Positions 6,902 through 15,599 of a stretch of 64,000 nucleotides of DNA are shown here, in pieces; position 1 is the first letter of the stretch; each line of letters begins with the position of its first letter. A program made the translations under genes and the position numbers. The notes beneath the pieces are model-generated. The model saw nothing but the letters and a program-made list of their open reading frames with translations. It did not search any database and was not told the DNA's origin. The DNA is taken from NCBI RefSeq assembly GCF_025152575.1, contig NZ_CP102293.1:558001-622000 (forward strand). The letters run 5' to 3'. Source of the DNA: Subdoligranulum variabile (GTDB taxonomy: Bacteria; Bacillota; Clostridia; Oscillospirales; Ruminococcaceae).

Positions 6902-9304
6902 TTATTTGACCGGCGTGGCGCCCCAGATGTCGCGGGCGTAATCCATGATGGAACGGTCGGCGCTGAAGATGCCAGCATTGGCAATGTTCATCAGGCTCAT
7001 GTGGTTCCACTTCTTCTTGTCCTGGTAGAGCTGCTGGACCGTCTGCTGGGCACGGCGATAATCCTTGAAGTCCGCCATGACCATATACGGGTCGGAGTTG
7101 CGCAGGTTGTTGGTCACTTCGCTGAAGTTTTCACCATTCCAGCCCTTCTCCAGCATATCCAGAACCGCCATGGCGGTGTTGTCGCCGGAGATGAAGGCGG
7201 AGGGATGGTAGCCCATGCCCTTCAGCGCATTGACCTCGGGGGTGAGCATGCCGAAGATGATCTCGTTGTCATGACCGGCGGCATCGGCGATCTCCACGTT
7301 GGCACCGTCCAGCGTGCCCAGGGTGATGGCACCGTTGAGCATGAACTTCATGTTGCCGGTGCCGGAAGCCTCGGTGCCGGCCAGAGAGATCTGCTCGGAA
7401 ACCTCGGAAGCGGGCATCAGACGCTCGGACAGAGTGACGCAGTAATCCTCCAGATAGACCACACGCAGCTTGTCGCGCACGGCGGGATCCTCGTCGATGA
7501 GCTTGCCCAGCTTGCAGATCATCCGGATCATCTGCTTGGCCATATAGTAGCCGGGGGCCGCCTTGGCGCCGAAGATGTAGGTCTTGGGCGTGAATTCGGC
7601 GTTGGGGTTGTTCTTCAGATACAGATACTCGGCGGCGATGCTCAGCGCGTTCAGGTGCTGACGCTTGTACTCGTGCATCCGCTTGACCTGGCAGTCAAAG
7701 ATGGAGTTGGGGTCGATGACCTGGCCGGTGGATTTCTCCAGATAATTGGCGAAGAGGGCTTTGTTCTCATGCTTGACCTTGGCCAGCTTCTCCTGCACAG
7801 CCGCATCGTCGGCAAACTTTTCCAGCTTCTTCAGTTCGGATGCGTCGGTCTTGAAGCCGTCGCCGATGGTCTCCTCCAGCAAATTGGTCAGGCCGGGGTT
7901 GGAAGCCAGCAGCCAGCGGCGGTAAGCGATGCCGTTGGTGACGTTCTTGAACGCCTTGGGCTTGAACAGGTAGTAGTCGTGGAAGACGCTGTCCTTGATG
8001 ATCTCACTGTGCAGCTTGGAAACGCCGTTGATGGCGTGGCAGACATAGGCGCAGATGTTCGCGGTGCGGACCTGATTGTCGCCCAGGATCGCCATATAGT
8101 TGATCTTACCGTAGTCGCCGGGGAAGGCCTTCTCCAGCTCGATGCGGCAGCGGCGGTCCAGCTCGCAGACGATCTGCCAGATGCGGGGCAGCGTGCTGCG
8201 GAAGATGTCGGCGTTCCACTTTTCCAGCGCCTCGCTCATGACGGTGTGGTTGGTGTAGGCAAACACCTTGCGGCAGATGTCGAAGGCGGTATCCCAGTCG
8301 TAGCTGCACTCATCCAGCAGGATGCGCATCATCTCGGGGATGGCCACGGTGGGATGGGTATCGTTCAGCTGGATGGCCACCTTGTCGGGCAGGTTATCCA
8401 GCGTGCCGTACTGGTTCAGGTGATTCTGCAGGATGTCGGCAATGGAAGCGGCCGAGAAGAAATACTGCTGGCGCAGACGCAGGATCTTGCCCTCGGTGTG
8501 GTTGTCGTTGGGGTAGAGGATCTTGGAGATCAGTTCGGCGGAAGCAGACTGGCTGATGGCCGTGTTGTAGTTGCCGGCGTTGAAGCTGCTCATATCGAAG
8601 CTGGGCGCCTTGGCCTGCCACAGACGCAGCTTGGAAACGCCCTGGCTGCCGTAACCGGCGACGTACATGTCGTTGGGCACGGCAATGACGGAATTGTAGT
8701 TTTCGTACTTGACGTGATGGAAACCGCCCTCCCAGGTCTCGATGGCCTGACCGTCAAAGCGGATCTCCTGGGCCTGGTCGGGATGGGACTTGATCCACAC
8801 CTGACCGCCGGGCAGCCAGTTGTCGGCAGTCTCCTGCTGCCAGCCGTCCACGATCTTCTGCTTGAAGATGCCGTACTCGTAGAGGATGGAGTAACCGGTA
8901 CCGGGGATGCAGTCGGTGGCCATGCCATCCAGGTAGCAGGCCGCCAGACGGCCCAGACCACCATTGCCCAGGCCGGCATCGGGTTCCTGGTCGTAGATGG
9001 TATCGATCTTGATATCGGCATCCGCCAGCACGCTCTCGGCCACTTCATTGAGGCCCAGGTTGAACAGGCTGGTGCGCAGGCTGCGGCCCATCAGGAACTC
9101 CATGCAGAGGTAGTACACCTGCTTTTTGCCCTCGCCCAGGACCTTGGCCTGGAACCGCTTCTGGCGGTCGGACATGATCTGACGGGTGATAGATGCCAGG
9201 CAACGGTAGATCTGATCGGCGGATGCAGTGTCCAACGTGACATTGCACTCGCTCATCAGCTTGTCTTTGAGCATCTTCTCAAACTCACGCTTGGTGTATT
9301 TCAA
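6902..9304 (-). CDS. glgP: Glycogen/starch/maltodextrin phosphorylase
   Basis: About 800 residues, the usual length of GT35 alpha-glucan phosphorylases. It releases glucose-1-phosphate from non-reducing ends of alpha-1,4-glucans using phosphate and a PLP cofactor. The PLP-lysine block EASGTGNMKFMLNGA followed by TLDGANVEI is in the C-terminal third, and the N-terminal block GLGNGGLGRLAACYLDG is also intact. The start is taken as TTG at 9302-9304, with AAGGAG 9 nt upstream; a GTG 12 codons earlier overlaps no ribosome site. A consensus promoter lies 80 bp upstream. A 780-codon open frame on the opposite strand is an artefact of codon bias in this very conserved gene. Confidence 0.95.
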   Translation of the reverse strand: MKYTKREFEKMLKDKLMSECNVTLDTASADQIYRCLASITRQIMSDRQKRFQAKVLGEGKKQVYYLCMEFLMGRSLRTSLFNLGLNEVAESVLADADIKIDTIYDQEPDAGLGNGGLGRLAACYLDGMATDCIPGTGYSILYEYGIFKQKIVDGWQQETADNWLPGGQVWIKSHPDQAQEIRFDGQAIETWEGGFHHVKYENYNSVIAVPNDMYVAGYGSQGVSKLRLWQAKAPSFDMSSFNAGNYNTAISQSASAELISKILYPNDNHTEGKILRLRQQYFFSAASIADILQNHLNQYGTLDNLPDKVAIQLNDTHPTVAIPEMMRILLDECSYDWDTAFDICRKVFAYTNHTVMSEALEKWNADIFRSTLPRIWQIVCELDRRCRIELEKAFPGDYGKINYMAILGDNQVRTANICAYVCHAINGVSKLHSEIIKDSVFHDYYLFKPKAFKNVTNGIAYRRWLLASNPGLTNLLEETIGDGFKTDASELKKLEKFADDAAVQEKLAKVKHENKALFANYLEKSTGQVIDPNSIFDCQVKRMHEYKRQHLNALSIAAEYLYLKNNPNAEFTPKTYIFGAKAAPGYYMAKQMIRMICKLGKLIDEDPAVRDKLRVVYLEDYCVTLSERLMPASEVSEQISLAGTEASGTGNMKFMLNGAITLGTLDGANVEIADAAGHDNEIIFGMLTPEVNALKGMGYHPSAFISGDNTAMAVLDMLEKGWNGENFSEVTNNLRNSDPYMVMADFKDYRRAQQTVQQLYQDKKKWNHMSLMNIANAGIFSADRSIMDYARDIWGATPVK

Positions 9305-9385
9305 AATCGTTCTCTCCTTACTGTTTTGTTTTGGGATCACTGATTTTTTGTATGTTTAACGGCATCCAAAATTGCCACATTATTG

Positions 9386-9414
9386 ATTATAGCCATATTT
9401 CAGCGATTGCGCAA
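9386..9414 (-). promoter_or_regulatory. Promoter of glgP
   Basis: Minus strand TTGCGC (9409-9414), 17-nt spacer, TATAAT (9386-9391). It is about 80 bp before the TTG start. Confidence 0.75.
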
Positions 9415-9466
9415 GGGAATTTTGCCTCTTTGACCGGTTTTTTACACTTTTCCACAAAAAGGGCTT

Positions 9467-9493
9467 TTGCTGATGATCGTTTTGTATTATAAT
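9467..9493 (+). promoter_or_regulatory. Promoter of the zapA operon
   Basis: A perfect TATAAT (9488-9493) with TTGCTG (9467-9472) 15 nt upstream, or TTTTGC at 17 nt. The -35 is weak but the -10 is clear; the next gene starts 77 bp downstream. Confidence 0.5.
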
Positions 9494-9569
9494 ATTGGTA
9501 AGATTTTTCTCGCCTGCCCCTTTGCGCAGGTTTAATTTTGAACATAAAGCAGGAAGGAGCACAATTTTT

Positions 9570-9947
9570 ATGGGAATGGCTACCTCGAAAGTGCGGCTGA
9601 ACATCTGCGGTTCCAGCTATGTGGTCAATACCAGCGAGAGTGAAGACTATATGCAGAATCTGGCCGACCGGCTGAATCTGGACATGAACGAACTGATGGC
9701 TTCCTCCAATTCCGTTTCCATCACCACCGCCGCCGTCATGACGGCCCTGAATTACCGCGACGAGCTGGAAAAGGCCAGCGGCAGCGCCGACAACATGCGC
9801 CGCCAGATCAAGGACTACCTCGAGGACGCCGCCAGCGCCAAGATGGCCGCCGAGGAAGTGCGCCGGGAGAACGCCTCGCTGAAACGCCGCATCGATGAGC
9901 TGGAACGCCGTCTGCGCCGTTCCCAGAGCAGTCAGGAGGCCCCGTGA
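9570..9947 (+). CDS. zapA: Cell division protein ZapA
   Basis: 125 residues. The first 75 resemble the ZapA globular domain (KVRLNICGSSYVVNTSES ... YMQNLADRLNLDMNELM), and the rest (about 75-120) is a charged coiled coil (EEVRRENASLKRRIDELERRL) that mediates dimer/tetramer formation. ZapA binds FtsZ and bundles filaments at the Z ring. The ATG at 9570 has GGAAGGAGC 8 nt upstream; an upstream extension in frame lacks a start signal. It overlaps the U32 gene by 4 nt (GTGA), so the two are translationally coupled. A zapA next to a U32 peptidase gene is a common Firmicute arrangement. Confidence 0.85.
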   Translation: MGMATSKVRLNICGSSYVVNTSESEDYMQNLADRLNLDMNELMASSNSVSITTAAVMTALNYRDELEKASGSADNMRRQIKDYLEDAASAKMAAEEVRRENASLKRRIDELERRLRRSQSSQEAP

Positions 9948-12022
9948 GCCGCCCGCTGGAGATTCTGGCCCCCGCGGGAAACCGTGAAATGCTTGGCGCC
10001 GCTGTGTTCAGCGGCGCTGATGCTGTTTATCTGGGGCTTACCGGCTTCAACGCCCGCCGCACAGCGGGCAACTTTACGCCCGAGGAACTGCGGGAGGCGG
10101 TTTCCTTCTGCCATGCCCGGGGCGTGCGGGTTCATGTGACGCTGAATACCCTGGTCTACGCCCGGGAACTGGAAGGCCTGGCCGACGCGGTGCGCGCCGT
10201 TGCCGAGGCCGGTGCGGACGCCGTCATTGCTGACGATCTGGCCACAGCCCAGCTGATCAAACAGATCGCCCCCACCCTGCATCTGCACGGCTCCACCCAG
10301 ATGAGCGTCCACACCCCTGCCGGTGCCAAAGAGCTGGCAGCCCTGGGGTACGACCGGGTGATTCTGGCGCGGGAGCTCTCTCTGGAGGAGATCCGGGCCA
10401 TCTGTGCCGCCAGCCCCATCGAGTGCGAGGTGTTCATCCACGGCGCCCTCTGTATGAGTGTCAGCGGCCAGTGCATGATGAGTGCTTTCCTGGGCGGACG
10501 CAGCGGCAACTGCGGCGCCTGCGCGGGCCCCTGCCGTCTGCCCTTTGATGCCTCCGCCGGGCTGGCACCGGGCAAGCCGGGAAAAGCCTGCCATCTGAGC
10601 CTGAAAGATATGGATCACATTCCCCATCTGCGGGAACTGATGGACGCCGGTGTGGCCAGCGTCAAGATCGAGGGCCGTCTGCGCGCACCGGAATATGCTG
10701 CCGCCAGTGTGGCGGCCTGCCGCGCCGTGCGGGAGGGTCAGACCTATGACGAAGCGCTGGTGCGGGACATTTTCTCCCGTTCCGGCTTCACCGACGGTTA
10801 TCTGACCGGCCGCAACGACGGCACCATGTTCGGTGTGCGCACCGAGGCCGACGCCGCCGCCACCCGGGCAGCCACTCCCAAGGCGCGGGAACTGTTCCGC
10901 CGGGAGCTGCATCGTATTCCTGTGCATTTTGCCGCCGCCTTTGAGGAGGAGGGTGTCAAGCTGGCCGTTACCGACGAGGACGGCCACAAAGCCATCGTCT
11001 ACAGTGAGGAGGCGCCGCAGCCTGCCCAGAAAGACCCGACGCCCGCCGTTGAGCGGGCCCTGGGCAAGACCGGCGGTACGCCGTTCCTCTGTACAGGTGT
11101 CACGATGACCGGCACACCTGGCTTCCTGCCCGGCAGCGTCTGGAACGAGCTGCGCCGGGAAGCGCTGGAAACCCTGCTGGAGAAGCGCTCTGTTGTAAAG
11201 CCCCATGCTGTGCAGCCCTATCTGCCGCCTCGCTTTGCGGCCCATAGCGTCGGCTCTGTACCGGCGTTGGCCGCCCGTTTTTCCACCGTAGCGCAATGCC
11301 CCGCCGCCTTCGTGGACCAGCTGCGGTGGCTGGTGTTCCCCATCGCCGAAGCCGACAAGGTCCCCGCCGCCTGGCGCAGCAAAACACTGCTGGAGCTGCC
11401 GCGGGTCATGTTCGGCAAGTTGGAGGCACAGACCGCCGAACGCCTGAACGCCTTGCCAAACGCCGGTTTCGCCGGAGCGGTGGCGAACAATGCGGCCCAT
11501 CTGCTGCTGGCCAAAGACTGGCCTTTGTACGGCGGGCTGGGGCTGAATATCACCAACCCCATGTCCGCTGCCCGCTATGCGGAGCTGGGACTGCAGGGCA
11601 TGCTGCTGCATCCTGAGACCGCCGTGAACGCCATGCAGGCCGTAGCCCCTCTGCGGGACGGCAAGGCCTTGCCCACAGCGGCCCTGTGCTACGGGCACAT
11701 TCCGCTGATGCTGACCCGCGCCTGCCCGCTGCGCAACGTGCACAGCTGCGCCCAGTGCGCCGGCGGCGGCACGCTGCGGGACCGCAAGGGCCGGGACTTT
11801 ACCGTGACCTGCTCGGCGCCGGGGGGCGCGGGCATCCGTACCGTGTTCAACCCTGTTCCGCTGTATATGGGCGACCGGATGACCGAACTGCCGGTGGATG
11901 TGGCGGTTGCCGCCTTCACCACCGAGTCCCCTGCCCGCACCGCCCAGATTTTGGCGTTGCTCACAGACGGCAAGCCGTTTGACAGTGAGTTCACCCGTGG
12001 GCTATACTATACCAACAACTGA
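9944..12022 (+). CDS. Peptidase U32 family protein (RlhA/TrhP-like)
   Basis: 692 residues. The N-terminal U32 core begins LEILAPAGNREMLGAAVFSGADAVYLG and includes the conserved block ECEVFIHGALCMSVSGQCMMS with the Cys cluster NCGACAGPCR, typical of the family. A C-terminal DUF3656-type half follows, with a second Cys set (ACPLRNVHSCAQC). Despite the peptidase name, characterised relatives (RlhA, TrhP/TrhO pathway) act in prephenate-dependent 5-hydroxylation of tRNA or rRNA, and the clustered Cys suit a metal or Fe-S site. The gene starts with GTG overlapping the zapA stop. Substrate here is not evident from sequence. Confidence 0.85.
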   Translation: MSRPLEILAPAGNREMLGAAVFSGADAVYLGLTGFNARRTAGNFTPEELREAVSFCHARGVRVHVTLNTLVYARELEGLADAVRAVAEAGADAVIADDLATAQLIKQIAPTLHLHGSTQMSVHTPAGAKELAALGYDRVILARELSLEEIRAICAASPIECEVFIHGALCMSVSGQCMMSAFLGGRSGNCGACAGPCRLPFDASAGLAPGKPGKACHLSLKDMDHIPHLRELMDAGVASVKIEGRLRAPEYAAASVAACRAVREGQTYDEALVRDIFSRSGFTDGYLTGRNDGTMFGVRTEADAAATRAATPKARELFRRELHRIPVHFAAAFEEEGVKLAVTDEDGHKAIVYSEEAPQPAQKDPTPAVERALGKTGGTPFLCTGVTMTGTPGFLPGSVWNELRREALETLLEKRSVVKPHAVQPYLPPRFAAHSVGSVPALAARFSTVAQCPAAFVDQLRWLVFPIAEADKVPAAWRSKTLLELPRVMFGKLEAQTAERLNALPNAGFAGAVANNAAHLLLAKDWPLYGGLGLNITNPMSAARYAELGLQGMLLHPETAVNAMQAVAPLRDGKALPTAALCYGHIPLMLTRACPLRNVHSCAQCAGGGTLRDRKGRDFTVTCSAPGGAGIRTVFNPVPLYMGDRMTELPVDVAVAAFTTESPARTAQILALLTDGKPFDSEFTRGLYYTNN

Positions 12023-12031
12023 GAGGATTTT

Positions 12032-12478
12032 ATGCAAATGACCGTTTCCTGCAAGAAGCTGGACCCGCGGGCCAAACTGCCCGCCTACGCCACCCCCGGT
12101 GCCGCAGCCGCCGATCTTTGCGCGCTGCTGGACGAACCGATGACAGTTGCCCCCATGCAGCGGGTGCTGGTGCCCACCGGGCTGGCCATCGAACTGCCCG
12201 GTGCCGAATGTGTGGCACTGGTCTATGCCCGCAGCGGCCTTTCCATCAAACACGGCCTGTGCATGGCCAACGGCGTGGGGGTCATTGACAGCGACTACCG
12301 CGGCGAACTGCGGGTGCCCATGATCAATCTGGGCGGCGAATCCTACACCATCCAGCCCGGGGAACGGGTGGCCCAGCTCTGCATCGCGCCGGTGTGGCAG
12401 GCCGCCTTTGTACAGGCGGAAGCCCTGAGCGATACCGACCGGGGCACCGGCGGTTTCGGCTCCACCGGGACGGTGTGA
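12032..12478 (+). CDS. dut: dUTP diphosphatase (dUTPase)
   Basis: 148 residues, standard for the homotrimeric dUTPase. It hydrolyses dUTP to dUMP and PPi. Motifs are present in order: PGAAAADLCA (motif 1), ARSGLSIKHGL (motif 2), GVGVIDSDYRGEL (motif 3, with catalytic Asp), GERVAQLCI (motif 4), and the C-terminal arm GTGGFGSTG (motif 5). The ATG has GAGAGGAT a few nt upstream and lies 9 nt after the U32 stop, so it is in the zapA operon. Confidence 0.95.
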   Translation: MQMTVSCKKLDPRAKLPAYATPGAAAADLCALLDEPMTVAPMQRVLVPTGLAIELPGAECVALVYARSGLSIKHGLCMANGVGVIDSDYRGELRVPMINLGGESYTIQPGERVAQLCIAPVWQAAFVQAEALSDTDRGTGGFGSTGTV

Positions 12479-12571
12479 GGACAAGCATTTTCCAAATTTT
12501 CCAGTCTCGTGCCGGTGTGGCAGATTTCGACGCCGGTACTCCACTATAATCGAACACGAAAGGACTTCGCT

Positions 12572-13126
12572 ATGGCTTTGATCCTGGCCTCCGGCAGCCC
12601 GCGGCGCCGCGAGCTGATGGCACTGATCGCCCCGGACTACACTGTCATGACCAGCGATGTGGACGAAAGCAAGATCGCGGCTGACACCCCCGCCCATCTG
12701 GCGCAGGCGCTGGCCACGGCCAAGGCCCGCGCAGTGGCTGCCTCCCATCCGGAAGACATCGTCTGCGGGTTTGACACGGTGGTGGAATGCGACGGGGAGG
12801 TGTTCGGCAAACCCCATGATGAGGCCGACGCCCTGCGGATGCTGCGTGCACTTTCGGGCTGCACCCACAAGGTACATACCGGTGTGTGCATCTGCCGGGG
12901 CACCCGGGCCGCCGCAACGGTGGAAACCACGCTGGTCACCTTTTCCTCTATTGAGGAGGAAGACCTGCTGGCTTACGTGCGCACGCCGGAGCCCTATGAC
13001 AAAGCCGGAGCCTACGCCATCCAGGGCCATGCGGCGCTGTGGTGCGTGGGCATTGCGGGGTGCTACTACAATATCATGGGGCTGCCGGTACACCGGGCGG
13101 CGCAGCTGCTGCGCGCGTTCCGGTAA
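12572..13126 (+). CDS. maf: Maf family nucleotide pyrophosphatase
   Basis: 184 residues. N-terminal ILASGSPRRRELM is the Maf signature; the catalytic Asp lies in GFDTVVECDG and the later conserved AYAIQGHAALW region matches. Maf proteins hydrolyse dTTP/UTP or modified nucleotides and influence septation in Bacillus. Start at the ATG at 12572 (GAAAGGAC upstream); upstream in-frame sequence lacks a start signal. It sits between dut and mreB, echoing the widespread maf-mreB neighbourhood. Confidence 0.92.
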   Translation: MALILASGSPRRRELMALIAPDYTVMTSDVDESKIAADTPAHLAQALATAKARAVAASHPEDIVCGFDTVVECDGEVFGKPHDEADALRMLRALSGCTHKVHTGVCICRGTRAAATVETTLVTFSSIEEEDLLAYVRTPEPYDKAGAYAIQGHAALWCVGIAGCYYNIMGLPVHRAAQLLRAFR

Positions 13127-13165
13127 GGTGTATCCGTGCGCAGCCCCCAAGTGAGGGAGCTGTGC

Positions 13166-14236
13166 ATGAGCTGGATCGGTAATTTTTTCAAAGGTTTTTT
13201 CGGGAGAATACGCGCTATGTTTTCCAAGGACATTGGCATTGATTTGGGCACCGCAAACACGCTGGTGTATATGAAAGGCCGCGGCATCATCATGCGGGAA
13301 CCCAGCGTGGTGGCCGTGGACCCGCGCAGTGACGAACTGCGGGTACGCAGCGTGGGCCACGAGGCCAAGGCGGTCATCGGCCGGGCGCCGGGGTCCATCG
13401 TGGCGGTACGGCCGCTGAAGGACGGCGTCATCGCCGATTTTGACATCACCGCCGCCATGCTGCAGAGTTTCATCCGCCAGGCATGCGGCAACAGCATCTT
13501 TACCCGGCCGCGGGTGGTCATCTGTGTGCCCTCCGGCGTCACCGAGGTAGAGCGCCGCGCCGTGCGGCAGGCCGCCGCCAAGGCCGGTGCCCGTCAGGTC
13601 ACCGTCATCGAGGAGCCCATGGCTGCCGCCATCGGTGCCGGACTGCCCACCACCGACGCCGTGGGCAGCATGATTGTGGACATCGGCGGCGGCACCGCCG
13701 AAGTGGCGGTCATCAGCCTGTCCGGTATCGTGGCCAGCCACAGTGTGCGCTGCGCCGGGGACGCGCTGGACCAGAGCATCATCGCCTTCATCAAGCGCAA
13801 GTACAACCTGCTGGTGGGTGAGCGTACCGCCGAGCAGATCAAGATCGAGATCGGTTCCGCCTGCCCTCAGGACCCCGAAACCAGTATGGAGATCAAGGGC
13901 CGCAACCTGGTGGACGGCCTGCCCAAGGATATTCTGATCCGTTCCGAGGAAGTGCGGGAAGCCATGAGTGAAAACCTGCTGCGCATCGTGGACGCCATCA
14001 AGGACACCCTGGAACGGACCCCGCCGGAACTTTCCAGCGACATCATCGACCGGGGCATCATGCTGTCGGGCGGCGGCGCGCTGCTGCGGGGCCTTGACAC
14101 CCTGATCCAGAACGAGACCGGCATCACCGTGCACGTGGCGGAAAGTCCGCTGGACTGTGTGGCCCTGGGCGCCGGTGCGGTGCTGGATAACCCCGAACTG
14201 GTGGGCAAACGCAAGGAAGAACTCAGCTATCTGTAA
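13166..14236 (+). CDS. mreB: MreB/Mbl rod-shape actin homologue
   Basis: 356 residues from the chosen ATG. Actin-fold motifs: phosphate 1 GIDLGTANTLVY, phosphate 2 SMIVDIGGGTAEVAVI, adenosine GIMLSGGGALLRGLD. MreB polymerises under the membrane to guide side-wall synthesis. Two starts are possible: 13166 (GAGGGAG, 6-nt spacing), giving an extra SWIGNFFKGFFGRIRAM helix, or 13217 (MFSKDIG, GGGAGA 8 nt upstream), the family-standard start. The extension is amphipathic and could act as a membrane anchor as in other MreB proteins. The usual downstream mreC and mreD are absent: a strong terminator follows at once. It may be an MreB paralogue (Mbl-like). Confidence 0.9.
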   Translation: MSWIGNFFKGFFGRIRAMFSKDIGIDLGTANTLVYMKGRGIIMREPSVVAVDPRSDELRVRSVGHEAKAVIGRAPGSIVAVRPLKDGVIADFDITAAMLQSFIRQACGNSIFTRPRVVICVPSGVTEVERRAVRQAAAKAGARQVTVIEEPMAAAIGAGLPTTDAVGSMIVDIGGGTAEVAVISLSGIVASHSVRCAGDALDQSIIAFIKRKYNLLVGERTAEQIKIEIGSACPQDPETSMEIKGRNLVDGLPKDILIRSEEVREAMSENLLRIVDAIKDTLERTPPELSSDIIDRGIMLSGGGALLRGLDTLIQNETGITVHVAESPLDCVALGAGAVLDNPELVGKRKEELSYL

Positions 14237-14250
14237 TCAGATTCTTATAC

Positions 14251-14283
14251 AAGGACGCAGCCTGCACGGCTGCGTCCTTTTTT
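14251..14283 (+). terminator. Terminator after mreB
   Basis: Perfect 12-bp arms AAGGACGCAGCC / complement with 5-nt loop (14251-14279) and a run of T. It ends the zapA-mreB operon. Confidence 0.9.
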
Positions 14284-14313
14284 CGTTTTCAGCGCGAAAA
14301 ATCGGCTTTTCTC

Positions 14314-14342
14314 TTGCCGTAAAAGGGCAAACGCAGTATAAT
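14314..14342 (+). promoter_or_regulatory. Promoter of the nonulosonate operon
   Basis: TTGCCG (14314-14319), 17-nt spacer, TATAAT (14337-14342), 63 bp before the first gene. No later internal promoter of comparable quality was seen until 24.8 kb. Confidence 0.75.
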
Positions 14343-14405
14343 AACAATGTATATGTGTACGCACAGGCCGTCTTGGCACGGTAACGATAAAGGGAGGCAT
14401 TCCGT

Positions 14406-15569
14406 ATGTCTGAGTTTATTCCGCTTTCTGTCCCGAATTTCGGTCCCCGGGAAGCTGAACTGGCCGGCGAGGCCATCACCTCCGGGTGGGTATCCACCAG
14501 CGGCGGCAAAGTCACTGAATTTGAAGAGGCCCTGGCCCGCTATCTGGGCATGGATCGCGCCGTAGCTTGCAATGGCGGTTCCAGTGCCCTGCACCTGGCA
14601 GCCATGGCCGCCGGCATCACCCGCGGTGATGAAGTCATCGTACCCACGCTGACATTCATTGCCGCCGTCAACCCGCTGACCCGCTACGTCGGCGCCGAGC
14701 CCATCTTCATCGGCTGCGACGATTCCCTCTGCATTGACCCTGACGCCGTGGAGGCGTTTTGCCGCGACCACTGCGAACTGCGGGACGGCAAGCTGTACAA
14801 CAAAGCCACCGGCGCCCATGTCAAAGCGCTGGAGGCCGTACACGTGTTCGGCAACATGGCCGACATGGTGCGCCTGACCGAAATCGCCCGCCGTTATGGC
14901 CTGATCCTCATTGAGGACGCCACCGAGGCGCTGGGCACCCACTATACCGACGGTCCCTTTGCCGGGAAGTTTGCCGGCACCATCGGAGATATCGGCTGCT
15001 ACAGCTTCAACGGCAACAAGATCATCACCACCGGTGCCGGCGGCGCCGTGGTTTCCAACCATCCCGACTGGGCCGAACACGCCAAACACCTGTCCACCCA
15101 GGCCAAGGCGGATCTGCTGCAGTTCCTGCACGATGAGGTGGGCTACAACTACCGTATGACCAACGTGCAGGCCTGTCTGGGCCTGGCCCAGCTGGAACGG
15201 CTGGAAGGCTTCATCGCCCACAAGAAGGAGCTCTACGACCACTATGTGGAAAAGCTGGACGGCGTGAAAGGACTGCGCATCCTGCCTTTCCGCACCGAAG
15301 GCATCCGTCCCAACCGCTGGTTCTTCAGCCTGTATCTGAAAGACTCCGGCCTGGACCGGGATACCGTCATTGAGAAACTGCAGGCCCAGGGCATCCAGAC
15401 CCGGCCGGTCTGGGCGCTGATCCATGAGCAGGCGGACTACCCGCGCAACGAAGCCTACGGCCTGGACAAGGCCCTGAACTACCGCCGGTATATCGTCAAC
15501 CTTCCCTGCTCCACCAACCTGTCGCTTGCGGATTGCGAGCGCGTCTGCCAGGCGGTCCTGAGCCTGTAA
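14406..15569 (+). CDS. LegC-type PLP-dependent nucleotide-sugar aminotransferase
   Basis: 387 residues, DegT/DnrJ/EryC1 family. PLP features: SSALHLAAMAAG phosphate-binding loop, LILIEDATEALGT Asp, and the Schiff-base Lys in SFNGNKIITTGAGG. The form resembles LegC enzymes, which add the 4-amino group to a 4-keto-6-deoxy nucleotide-sugar in legionaminic acid synthesis. AGGGAGG precedes the ATG. It heads an operon with PtmE-, NeuB-, NeuC- and NeuA-like genes, the normal company of LegC. The matching 4,6-dehydratase (LegB) and N-acetyltransferase (LegH) are not in the window. A perosamine-type aminotransferase is a less likely reading. Confidence 0.82.
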   Translation: MSEFIPLSVPNFGPREAELAGEAITSGWVSTSGGKVTEFEEALARYLGMDRAVACNGGSSALHLAAMAAGITRGDEVIVPTLTFIAAVNPLTRYVGAEPIFIGCDDSLCIDPDAVEAFCRDHCELRDGKLYNKATGAHVKALEAVHVFGNMADMVRLTEIARRYGLILIEDATEALGTHYTDGPFAGKFAGTIGDIGCYSFNGNKIITTGAGGAVVSNHPDWAEHAKHLSTQAKADLLQFLHDEVGYNYRMTNVQACLGLAQLERLEGFIAHKKELYDHYVEKLDGVKGLRILPFRTEGIRPNRWFFSLYLKDSGLDRDTVIEKLQAQGIQTRPVWALIHEQADYPRNEAYGLDKALNYRRYIVNLPCSTNLSLADCERVCQAVLSL

Positions 15570-15599
15570 CCCACCACCGACCGAGAGGGGGATCACCCT

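Noticed and set aside
7001..9343. A 780-codon open frame opposite glgP
   Set aside because: It is complementary to a highly conserved enzyme in GC-rich DNA; its protein is His/Val/Gly-rich without motifs and has no ribosome site.
12002..14134. 710-codon minus-strand frame across dut, maf and mreB
   Set aside because: Shadow of three recognised genes.
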